Below are positions 37,701 through 44,980 of a DNA stretch of 64,000 nucleotides, piece after piece. Origin of the DNA: Sphingomonas sp. SORGH_AS_0950 (GTDB lineage Bacteria; Pseudomonadota; Alphaproteobacteria; Sphingomonadales; Sphingomonadaceae); the NCBI RefSeq assembly GCF_030818415.1, contig NZ_JAUTAE010000003.1, positions 62,001 through 126,000 of the forward strand, given 5' to 3'. Position 1 is the first letter of the stretch. Every line of letters begins with the position of its first letter. The translations under genes were made by a program, and so were the position numbers. Under the pieces are notes generated by a model. That model saw only the letters and a list, made by a program, of their open reading frames with translations. It was not told the DNA's origin and searched no databases.

Positions 37701-38519
37701 ACTTTATGGTCCCGGATCGGCGGCGTCATGCTACCCAAAACAATGGATCAATTGCTGGAAGCGACCGCGGCAATCTATCCGCAAGGCGTCGCGCATATTG
37801 TCGGCTTCGTTTGCCAACAGCCCAACGCACTACCCGCCTATCATCTGCATCGGACTGTCGCTCTCTATCGGGATTGGCGGAACCGGCTCGGCACCCGTCT
37901 CGACGTGGAAGCCGAAGGCAGCGGCCCGGTCGAATTCGATCGCTGGATTTCGACCTTCAGCGCAACTAGCCGATGGGACCCGAATTTCACCCCAGAGATG
38001 CTCTCGGCTTTGCCTGAGGCCGCGGTTGCATTGGTCCTGACCACGTTTCAGCACGATGACGCTAAGGCCGAGGCGGTGCTTCGGGCGCTTAAGGACGTCA
38101 AAGCATATAACAAGCCGTTGCTGGATCGCATGCTATCCACGGCTCGCCTCGCGACGCTAATTCCCGCTGTATTCGCCGACGCGTTCGGCACCTTTCCGTC
38201 GAGTGCCTTGGGCCAGTGCCTGGAGCATCCCGATATCGACCAAGGCCAACTGATCTTTCGACTCGGCGCGACCAGCAACCCGCTCCACCGCGACGTCCAT
38301 CTGGCATTGATCAGGCGTGTGTTGAGCGAGCCGATCGACGTGCATCATTATCGCTATGTGGCGGCCATGATGCGGGCCTACCAGCGTTTCGAGGTCAGGG
38401 ACATGCTCGGTGACATCGGGGATCAAGGCGGCGATGATCGTGTTTGGCTGATCCGGGAGATCGAGACGGCGCGCGGCGAGCGCTTGATCGACGAACAGGG
38501 ATTGCCGCTGGCGAGCTAG
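34752..38519 (+). CDS. Avs-like protein: Cap4/DUF4297-type nuclease + STAND NTPase + helical repeats
   Basis: A 1255-residue protein. The N-terminus (LRGYVYQLHQSAAAWIDL, IEVAEDFSEIL at about 55-65, ATQVKD at about 78-83) matches the Cap4/DUF4297 type PD-(D/E)XK dsDNase with its E...QxK core. Residues about 355-370 hold a Walker A (GGPGSGKSHALW) and about 420-430 a Walker B-like VCFMIDGWSEF, making an NTPase of the STAND type. The remaining 700 residues are helical repeats suited to sensing. The architecture effector-STAND-repeat sensor is that of Avs (AVAST) antiphage proteins, which detect conserved phage proteins and then cut DNA. The start is uncertain: TTG 34752 or ATG 34776. Assignment is by architecture; the exact Avs class is not determined. 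Confidence 0.72.
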   Translation: MAETKVSSMGSPARPWSIPEADLLRQATASLRGYVYQLHQSAAAWIDLPEGNTLQIEVAEDFSEILKQPDQIDEILKATQVKDTRESGRITLNSGDVLDTIESVHRLGQANPGRIVDIVFLTTSEIGKERKNPLPSGDRGLDAWRKAAAGGPVAEISKALVARLPKGPARTFVRKSNAATLREQLLARLTFECGAPDWQLIASSNRTKLSAMCEEVQATPAAAHAAYDVVFGELLTTILTSSTRQLTRTHLINCLRRATAIAMPSQIVEQLAIAGAALRPEAAIDPVALRMIASAMLEVAEPPSLAALVGDDRVGGRTAFDQIAALERTLTRSNPSQKDGDRATINTLAGLMGKRHMVIGGPGSGKSHALWRSARQLLDKQEVFPLFLSAAELSTSDELFAPLTYAAAGLSIEAIVSDPRVCFMIDGWSEFASGDKAGERHKALTRLRNARIIATAKSAEGAGAAFEVWTLDLFTPEQVAASTGVAHPGRPVLSQAIIDLLRLPLLLSIYLLTDADAFSTGELLRQFHDQLARDLPGRFTDALARAAAASVLTDDRGFGRFIAQLEAHAGSAGITESKQLLRRLGTITERNGKALPIHDLYWNWLAGRGLLRHFSSSDALRSIATRECYALALQSGDVAAAEDGRAIVDSDIVLSATLETGRPIGAVDPMIGGAIDRGLGDASLARRSRAGLAALAINKPDYLGPALDVLSEVYEARLALPEWSAALHPELLYPHRSILASWMPARGTELVLGIIADHGGPEWSDWLGQLAVNNTVSGAAALAAALGCRPDFPEWGHPYFDELVRAAPWLLRSAAGRRANRALARHIAATYDHLVDTAVKPGSSGWLELNRVLVDCGDNAVFAALLERFPAMSEQAQEYLGFAVVERGEPWIGAFQKIAFTSFKIHHHRLTKYLSPDIDDETARAWIANGHATTGWRVLVARHGNALLPELLAGLPQSYSGMPDVPALEPLRFLEDAPASLIETLWSRIGGVMLPKTMDQLLEATAAIYPQGVAHIVGFVCQQPNALPAYHLHRTVALYRDWRNRLGTRLDVEAEGSGPVEFDRWISTFSATSRWDPNFTPEMLSALPEAAVALVLTTFQHDDAKAEAVLRALKDVKAYNKPLLDRMLSTARLATLIPAVFADAFGTFPSSALGQCLEHPDIDQGQLIFRLGATSNPLHRDVHLALIRRVLSEPIDVHHYRYVAAMMRAYQRFEVRDMLGDIGDQGGDDRVWLIREIETARGERLIDEQGLPLAS

Positions 38520-38544
38520 GCGTGCCCGTCACGCGACGCTAGCT

Positions 38545-40242
38545 TCAATCCCGGCTGCTGCGCCAGTAGCCTGTGCTAAACGACGGCGACCCGTCCGCCC
38601 AGCCCGACCGCTGCCACATGCGATCGAAGGCGTCGTGCAACGCGTCGCCGACCGAACCATCGAGCGTGTCGACCAGCACGAACGGCATAGCAAATCCGGG
38701 CACCCGCATCTTTCTCCCGCCCGGCTGCGCGCGCGACAGCTCGACATCCTCGGTACCGTCAAACGCGATCGACAGGAGCGTCGGCCCGACCAGCCCGAGT
38801 TCGGCGAGCGCGGCGCCGAGTCGGGCGAACGCGCCGACTATCATCGCTTCCAACAACAAGCCATCGATCACGATCTCGGGATCAATGTCCAGCCGCTCGC
38901 CGATCATCGCCTCGATCTCGATAGCGCCGGGCCGGACAAGTCGCGTCCGCCAGCGTGCCTCCGGATTGTGGTGGCCGACATCACGACCAGGTTCGATGCT
39001 CCACCATTGATCACCGTCGGTGCCGGTTTCAACCCGCACATTCGCGTCGGGCGGGAAGAGCAGCTGGGCCTTGGCGACCTGCCCCGCGTCAAGCCGGCGC
39101 CCCTCAAGCGCGCTAAAGGGGACGGCGCGGAGCATCACGCAGGGCCGGCTCACGAGCCCTGGAACTCGGCCCATTCCGCGATGCTGCGCCATCTCGTTCA
39201 GGATGTCGCCAGCGCGCGCAACCAGCGCATCGCGCTGCGCACCGGCGTCCGCCGCATCGCCGGCCGTAACCCGAATACGATCGCGAGCAACGCGTTCGAA
39301 CGCGTCGACCGCATCGACCAGCGCCGTCGCCCCCGCATCCATCTTGCCGATGGCCTCGACCGTGGCAGGCTGGGTTCCCTGCGCCCGGTCGCGGCCGGTG
39401 AGCGGGGTCATCATCCCCTGCATCGTGTCGCTCATGTAAAGATGCGCGTGCATCAGACCGTCCAGCGCGTCGGCCGCACGGCGGACCTCGGCGAAGGCCG
39501 CCTGGATGACGTCATCGTGGAATTCGTACCGCGCGCCGATCCAGTCTTCGGCAATCTCGTACACCGGATTGAGATTGTCGCGGCGCAAGGGCCCGCGAAA
39601 GCTTGTATCGCGCAGGAACCTGAGATGAGCCGGCGTTATCAATTCGCGGAAGCGGGCGAACAGGGCGACATCCTCGGGATGCGGTTCGACCGGTCGGTCC
39701 GGCACCTTCGCAGCGCGCAGCGCGGTGTCCACGAGGATTGCGCGCAACGCGACGACCAGCTTTCCCGCCAGATCCTCTCTGGCGGCGCGACGCGCCACCT
39801 CGTCGGCGTCCTCGGGACAATTGAAAAAGATCGGCCGCCGAAAATGCTGCAGGTCGAACGGCAGCGGGTGCTCGTCGGGGTGACCGTGCGCGACGTTCAT
39901 CACCGATATGAGCGCGCGCCAAGTCAGCGACTTCATCGCATAGCCATGCTCGATCAGCACATTGGGGTTGGGCATGCGGCGACCGTCGACGCGTTCGGCG
40001 ACATAGGTCAGGTCGGACAGAAAGGCCGTGGCGCCATCGACTTTGGCGAAGATCGTGTCGACCAAGGGCGGCTGGCCGGGCACGTTGGCGGTATCGCGAT
40101 CGATCTCGAGCCGGTCGGCGGGGTCGATCTGAGCATCGGCCTCGAGCGTGGCGATCGCCGCTTCGAGCGCGCGCTGGATGAGGTTGCGCCCGGTGCGCGG
40201 CGCGCGATCGAGCTGCCAGGAAAAGAAGATATGGCTTGGCAT
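38545..40242 (-). CDS. TIR-like/nucleotide-binding domain protein
   Basis: About 565 residues from ATG 40242. The first 115 residues match predicted TIR-like nucleotide-binding domains: HIFFSWQLDRAPRTGRNLIQ, RLEIDRDTANVPGQPPLVDT, IFAKVDGATAFLSDLTYV, and NPNVLIEHGYAMKSL with the candidate catalytic Glu. TIR-like enzymes in bacterial immunity hydrolyse NAD or make signalling nucleotides. The remaining 450 residues are unfamiliar, with a helical middle and a final mixed region (DALHDAFDRMWQRSG). It converges with the Avs-like gene with only 25 bases between stops, so it belongs to the island but has its own promoter. Confidence 0.65.
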   Translation of the reverse strand: MPSHIFFSWQLDRAPRTGRNLIQRALEAAIATLEADAQIDPADRLEIDRDTANVPGQPPLVDTIFAKVDGATAFLSDLTYVAERVDGRRMPNPNVLIEHGYAMKSLTWRALISVMNVAHGHPDEHPLPFDLQHFRRPIFFNCPEDADEVARRAAREDLAGKLVVALRAILVDTALRAAKVPDRPVEPHPEDVALFARFRELITPAHLRFLRDTSFRGPLRRDNLNPVYEIAEDWIGARYEFHDDVIQAAFAEVRRAADALDGLMHAHLYMSDTMQGMMTPLTGRDRAQGTQPATVEAIGKMDAGATALVDAVDAFERVARDRIRVTAGDAADAGAQRDALVARAGDILNEMAQHRGMGRVPGLVSRPCVMLRAVPFSALEGRRLDAGQVAKAQLLFPPDANVRVETGTDGDQWWSIEPGRDVGHHNPEARWRTRLVRPGAIEIEAMIGERLDIDPEIVIDGLLLEAMIVGAFARLGAALAELGLVGPTLLSIAFDGTEDVELSRAQPGGRKMRVPGFAMPFVLVDTLDGSVGDALHDAFDRMWQRSGWADGSPSFSTGYWRSSRD

Positions 40243-40829
40243 GTTGCACACAACATATCAACGCGAGACCGAATTGCGCGACTCTTGTGGGATCAGTAGG
40301 CTCAGCGACGTAGCTTCGCGGCCGCCTTCTCGATAGTTTTCCCCAATGCTAAGCGGCCGGTTTGTACTACCCAAATGGCGAGTTTCAGCGAAAGCCGACG
40401 CTCGCATCACCGACGCTGAATGTCGTGAGTTGGTCGCCAGCGGCCGCAAGCGGGAAGACCCACTTTCGGTCATGCAAGGTCGCGTGTTGGCTCCCAACTT
40501 CGGCCATACGTTTAGGTGTGCTTGTAGATCACGTGGGGGTGGAGGTGCGATCAATTGCTCGAAGCTGCTCACGAAGCCCCCACGACGAATGGACGGCTTT
40601 GGCGCGTTCATCTCGAGGACGGTGACGAAAGATAGCTCGTCTACGCGATCGTCGCCCCTCCCACGACCGGCGTATGGGAAGACCGTTACGCAACCCGGTG
40701 CCGGAAGGCCTGACAGTCGTGGCCCAAAGGGCCGTAGTCGGTCTAGATTCGGGATGCGGTGCCGTTCGCAAATCTATGTTTACGAGCATGAATATTCCGT
40801 TACAATCGGAATAGAAAAGCGGAGCCCGA
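40243..40829. other. Intergenic region between divergent defence genes
   Basis: About 590 bases with no supported gene. It separates the leftward TIR-like gene from the rightward five-gene operon and must hold both promoters. The last 90 bases before 40830 are relatively AT-rich (TTTACGAGCATGAATATTCC), a likely promoter zone for the operon. Confidence 0.45.
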
Positions 40830-41405
40830 GTGACGGTTATTTCTTTATTTGGCCGGCCCGGAGCTGGAAAATCGACCGTCGCCCGTAGCTTGGCGGAGCG
40901 GCACGGGTTCTTGCAGTTACCGCTCGGCGACATGCTCAAAGACCCGGCGACGCTGGCGAACATCGGCATCGATCCCGATGCAATGCAGGCCGCGATTGCG
41001 AGTGGCCGCACGATTACCAGTGAAAAGCTTTACCCTTGGCTGGATCAACGAATCCACGCCGCTACCGCCCTGATAGTTGATGGTTACCCTCGCGCAGCAA
41101 ATTCTCTTGCGCCGTATGCGGCCTTAGTTGACTCGCTTCCAATCGAGCGAAGTGTCTTTGCGCTCTATCTTGAGTGCTCCACGGCGATCACGCACCCCCG
41201 CCTTGCGGCGCGGGGACGGTCGGATGACGACGGCCGTATCACAAGTCGCGATCTAGAGTTCCAGACAGTGCAACTGCCTCTACTGGATCACCTTCCCCCC
41301 GCAGTGACGCTGATAAGGATCGATGCGGCACGCGATACCGAGACCATCCTGGCCGATGTGGAAGCAGCGCTTGGACTTAACCGGACAGGTGCGAATCAAG
41401 GATGA
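40830..41405 (+). CDS. Adenylate kinase-like P-loop nucleotide kinase
   Basis: A 191-residue protein from a GTG. Walker A is FGRPGAGKSTVARSLAERHG. The adenylate kinase pattern continues with QLPLGDMLKDPATLANIGI (NMP-binding side), AATALIVDGYPRAANSLAPY (the conserved DGYPR segment) and LAARGRSDDDGRITSRDLEF, the lid-like arginine region. NMP kinases phosphorylate (deoxy)nucleoside monophosphates. It is the first gene of a tightly coupled operon: its stop overlaps the next ATG (ATGA). The chromosome should have its own adk, so this copy probably acts on a special or modified nucleotide. That is inference. Confidence 0.75.
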   Translation: MTVISLFGRPGAGKSTVARSLAERHGFLQLPLGDMLKDPATLANIGIDPDAMQAAIASGRTITSEKLYPWLDQRIHAATALIVDGYPRAANSLAPYAALVDSLPIERSVFALYLECSTAITHPRLAARGRSDDDGRITSRDLEFQTVQLPLLDHLPPAVTLIRIDAARDTETILADVEAALGLNRTGANQG

Positions 41406-42943
41406 CGCGCGTGCCGCCCCGCAGGAGGCCCGCATCGCGAGAGGCGTCACACGTCATCGAGATGATGCTTGGATCAGATGATCCCGCGCAGGTCAAGACG
41501 GGGCTGCAGCGAGCCTGCGAGATATTCGAAGGCGGACAAGCGTTCACCGATCCGACGTTTCTAAAGATCGGCCTCGCGGCCCATCTGTCGTCGCGCGATC
41601 TTAAGGTCCGACGATGGGCCTACAAGCTTGCAGCTCTGCTGCGGGACACCGGCCAGATCGGCGCTTTGGAAACCGCCCTGCTTGGAGGGGAAACCGATCT
41701 AGAAAACCGCGGCTGGGCTTCCGCCGCTTTCAATGGCGTCGCGGATGAGGATCGCAGAACTAAGCTCAACCTTCAGCTCGAGGACTACCGCGGGACTTCG
41801 CTGGAACTGGCTGCCAAGCTCTACGCGCGAGGCGAGCCAGCGAGAGACGACCTCAACATCTCCGCTTGGCAAAAGCACGCTATCACCCGCAAATGGCTTT
41901 GCCTTCTATGCGGCTATGCCAAGGACAACGCGCGCACAATCGACCAGCGGTACGCTGACCTTGATCTCGTGCGGAACTGCGCGTTCGACGATGATCGCGA
42001 GAACGTTGAATACAGCGTCTGGGCCGAGCATCGCCACCCCGCAGGTTCGTTCGGAAGCCTGCTGCGCACGCCACAGGACCTCTTAGACTATCCCAATGTA
42101 CGTCGGTGGGTTTACCGGTTGATCACCAAGACGGCGGACGCGGCTCAACATCATCTTGACCTCCTCACCGCAATGATGAACGCCGCCAACGAGCCCTCGG
42201 ACCTCGCGCGTGAGGGCCTCGCGCTGGGGCTGGCCACCATTGCGCTCGAAGATCGGCGCATGGAAACGATCGATTGGTATTCGACCGAAGCTAGCCCGCG
42301 AGTGAAGATCGCACTCGTCGACCACCTAGCATTGCTCGCGAACACGCTCGACGACGCGGTGGCGCGCGACGTGCTAACCGCCGACTATAGCCGCTACGGG
42401 CCAGACGATATTATCGGCGCCAAGATATTTTCAGTTGCAAAGCCGGACTGGAGATTAGCCGAAGTTGCAGTCCGCGCCCCGCTGCCCCGTCTCTTGATCG
42501 AGGGGCCAGCAAACCTCTTCGACAGCGTGAACGCGCAGGGCGGCGGCAACACCTTCATATACGTAGCGAAGCAGGAGATCTACATGGGTAACAAGATAGA
42601 ACAGTCTGGGAGCGGCAATGTAATTAGCGGCAACGTACTGGGGGACGCCATCCAGTCGACCATTAATACGCTGAATCAGCAGCCCGACCAGAACATCAAG
42701 GAGCTCACCCCTCTCGTCGAAACGTTCCTGCGCGCTCTCGCAGCCAGTGACGTTGACCAAGGCGACAAGGAACTGGCCGTCAAGGCCGCGGAGGACGCGG
42801 CTAAAGCAACAGGCGACGAAAGGAAGGGTAAGTGGCAAACGCTCAAGGGAGTGGTCAGGGGCATGCTCCAGCTACCCGGCATGGCAGCGGGAGCGATCGA
42901 AGGCGGGGAGAAGCTGGTCGCTGCCATCCAGCACGTCGTCTGA
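41402..42943 (+). CDS. HEAT-like repeat protein of the five-gene operon
   Basis: A 513-residue protein. Residues 15-340 look like helical (HEAT/ARM-like) repeats, for example FLKIGLAAHLSSRDLKVRRW and ASPRVKIALVDHLALLANTL. Near residue 395 comes a short glycine/asparagine segment, GNKIEQSGSGNVISGNVLGD, of the type that often links sensor and effector parts in conflict-system proteins, and then a charged helical C-terminus. No catalytic motif is seen. Its overlaps of four and three bases with its neighbours mean coupled translation. A sensor or scaffold is plausible; function unproven. Confidence 0.6.
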   Translation: MTRVPPRRRPASREASHVIEMMLGSDDPAQVKTGLQRACEIFEGGQAFTDPTFLKIGLAAHLSSRDLKVRRWAYKLAALLRDTGQIGALETALLGGETDLENRGWASAAFNGVADEDRRTKLNLQLEDYRGTSLELAAKLYARGEPARDDLNISAWQKHAITRKWLCLLCGYAKDNARTIDQRYADLDLVRNCAFDDDRENVEYSVWAEHRHPAGSFGSLLRTPQDLLDYPNVRRWVYRLITKTADAAQHHLDLLTAMMNAANEPSDLAREGLALGLATIALEDRRMETIDWYSTEASPRVKIALVDHLALLANTLDDAVARDVLTADYSRYGPDDIIGAKIFSVAKPDWRLAEVAVRAPLPRLLIEGPANLFDSVNAQGGGNTFIYVAKQEIYMGNKIEQSGSGNVISGNVLGDAIQSTINTLNQQPDQNIKELTPLVETFLRALAASDVDQGDKELAVKAAEDAAKATGDERKGKWQTLKGVVRGMLQLPGMAAGAIEGGEKLVAAIQHVV

Positions 42944-44283
42944 TGACGCGGCCACTGCGCATTTATCTCTCGGGGAGCATCCGCAAGGGGGCGCAGGACC
43001 CGCGCTCGCCTGATCACTTCTGGTCGCACGACGACGAAGAAGCGATCAGGTCCGGTGTCGGTTCACCTGTGGAGCTGCTGAACCCTGCCAAAACGGACAT
43101 CAGGAGGCAGGACTTCGGTCTCAACTTTGGATGCGATCTGCACCTCGTTTCAATCAGCGATGTAATGCTGGTCGACGCGCGGCGAGCGAAAGGTATCGGC
43201 ATCGGCGCCGAGATGATGTTCGCCGCCCAGCGCGGCATACCCATAATTACCTGGGCTCCATGGGAGACGCACTACCGCCGATCGTCAGTGCCCGACGTCT
43301 TCGGAGAGGACCTGACTGATTGGATCCACCCGTTTGTCTTTGGGCTCTCCGACCATGTGGTAGACGAACTTGAGTGCGCGATCGACATCATACGTGGTCT
43401 GGCTCGCAGCGAACCCATCTCGAAGACCGTGGCAATCGGTGAGCAAATCGACCGCTACCGCCGGAGCATCGGCTTCGTCACGGGCGAGTCAGACGAGCGG
43501 TTCGTCCATGTGGGCGGCGGCGTGTTCCAAGACCTGCTAGGTGGCGGCGCGGAGACCGAGATGGTCGACGGAATGCTGCGGCAGCGCTTTATGGACGTAC
43601 TCTATTTGCCAACTGACACGGCGCACCTTCCCCATGAAGCCTTGCTTAGCGTCAATCGCTGGCGTGAGCGTCGGCTCGCCAAGAGGCCCCTACTCCACAG
43701 TTCGCGCATACGGCGCGTGGTGGCCGCCGCTATCCGGCATCTTAGCGACTCGCCGCGCGTGTTCGAAATTGGCTGTGGCAAGTTCCCTATCGCAGATGAC
43801 GTGGCTTGCCAAAACTGGTGGGGCCTGGAGACGGACGAAGAGGCAGTGCGGCACTTGGCCGGTCGCGGACTCCACGCCGTGACCTCACCCGATCAAATTC
43901 GACCCGGATATTTGGACGCCGACATCGCCGTCGCGCTGTTCTCCATGCAGTTCGCCATCGACAACACCGAGCTGGGGCTGCTCTCCAAGCTGCCGGCGGA
44001 CGCGCTCGTCGCCTTCAACCTGCCGACGCGCAGTGACGAGCTCGTCGAGCTGCGGCTGCGGCAGTTCGCTGAACTCGGCTTCTCAACAAGCATCCTCAAT
44101 CTTCATCCCACCGGAGCGCGAGACATCTTCGTGCTGGCCGGGCGACCCGCAGCGGCGGCTCGCCTACACGTGGCTCGCGTCGCTGCCTTAGACGCGGCGC
44201 TCATCGAATGGCCGTCAGCCGGGCCAGAGCTAGGGTGGGCCGAACTCGCGCCCCCTATCGCGCATCGCAAGAACGTGCGATAG
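42943..44283 (+). CDS. Deoxyribosyltransferase-like domain fused to SAM methyltransferase-like domain
   Basis: A 446-residue two-domain protein. The ATG at 42943 overlaps the previous stop (TGATG). Residues 1-150 read as a nucleoside 2-deoxyribosyltransferase-like Rossmann fold: IYLSGSIRKGAQDP, DLHLVSISDVMLVDARRAKG, and GIGIGAEMMFAAQRGIPIIT with the conserved Glu. From about residue 270 a methyltransferase-like SAM site is visible: RVFEIGCGKFPIADDVA, WWGLETDEEAVRHL, then ADIAVALFSMQFAI. No NPPY-type DNA methylase motif is present, so the substrate may be a free base, nucleoside or protein. This fusion within a kinase/methylase operon is unusual. Confidence 0.7.
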   Translation: MTRPLRIYLSGSIRKGAQDPRSPDHFWSHDDEEAIRSGVGSPVELLNPAKTDIRRQDFGLNFGCDLHLVSISDVMLVDARRAKGIGIGAEMMFAAQRGIPIITWAPWETHYRRSSVPDVFGEDLTDWIHPFVFGLSDHVVDELECAIDIIRGLARSEPISKTVAIGEQIDRYRRSIGFVTGESDERFVHVGGGVFQDLLGGGAETEMVDGMLRQRFMDVLYLPTDTAHLPHEALLSVNRWRERRLAKRPLLHSSRIRRVVAAAIRHLSDSPRVFEIGCGKFPIADDVACQNWWGLETDEEAVRHLAGRGLHAVTSPDQIRPGYLDADIAVALFSMQFAIDNTELGLLSKLPADALVAFNLPTRSDELVELRLRQFAELGFSTSILNLHPTGARDIFVLAGRPAAAARLHVARVAALDAALIEWPSAGPELGWAELAPPIAHRKNVR

Positions 44284-44290
44284 TGTCTGC

Positions 44291-44980
44291 ATGGGCTACT
44301 TTGGAGGCAAGGGGAACTGTTGTTCGCGCGTGATCGGCGCAATGCCGTCTCACCGCGTTTACATTGAAACCCACCTCGGTGGTGGAGCCGTGATGCGCGC
44401 CAAGCGGCCCAGTGAGCGGCAGATAGGCATCGACGCCGACCGCCGCGTTGTTGACACTTGGCAAAGCGCATGCCCACCTTGCGAGGTGGTTCACGGCGAC
44501 GCTATCGCTTTCCTGCGCGACTTCACGTTCAGCGGCGATGAGCTGGTCTATGCGGACCCGCCGTACCCATTAGAAACCCGCAAAACCCGCAACCGCTATC
44601 GCTACGACTACGACGATTCAGATCATGCCGAACTGCTTGACGTCTTGCTCGGCCTCCCTTGCAAGGTGCTAGTATCGGGGCAGCCGACCCGGTTATACCA
44701 GGAGCGCCTCGCCGGGTGGCGGCAGATCGAATTCCGCGCAGGCGCTCGCTCCGGCGGAAGGACGGAGACGCTCTGGGCTAACTACCCTGACACTCTCTCG
44801 CTGCACGAGCCGACGCGAGCGGGCGCCGACTTCCGCGAGCGCGAACGGTCCAAGCGCCGCGTTGCAACTGTTTGCCGCAAGGTCGAACGGCTCACCGCCC
44901 CCGAACGCAGCGTCTTTGTCCAGTGGCTCGCCAGCAGCTACCCCGGACATGTGCCCGGCACCGGGGAGGGGGCCGAATGA
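44291..44980 (+). CDS. D12-class (Dam-type) DNA adenine methyltransferase
   Basis: A 229-residue protein, seven bases after the previous stop. MGYFGGKGNCCSRVIGAMPS gives the SAM-binding FGGKG motif, HRVYIETHLGGGAVMRAK the GGG segment, and LVYADPPYPLETRK at about residues 85-98 the catalytic DPPY motif. These are the marks of Dam/D12 N6-adenine methylases, in phage-type compact form. The target-recognition part is short, and a basic helical tail follows (RERERSKRRVATVCRKVERL). It presumably modifies a specific DNA site, protecting DNA from a partner nuclease or serving the neighbouring large methylase. Confidence 0.85.
   Translation: MGYFGGKGNCCSRVIGAMPSHRVYIETHLGGGAVMRAKRPSERQIGIDADRRVVDTWQSACPPCEVVHGDAIAFLRDFTFSGDELVYADPPYPLETRKTRNRYRYDYDDSDHAELLDVLLGLPCKVLVSGQPTRLYQERLAGWRQIEFRAGARSGGRTETLWANYPDTLSLHEPTRAGADFRERERSKRRVATVCRKVERLTAPERSVFVQWLASSYPGHVPGTGEGAE

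Noticed and set aside
38635..40299. 554-codon plus-strand frame opposite the TIR-like gene
   Set aside because: The minus strand carries the recognisable TIR-like domain; the plus frame is a compositional shadow.
40346..40888. 180-codon plus frame before the kinase gene
   Set aside because: Unstructured composition, no ribosome site, and it overlaps the kinase start in another frame.
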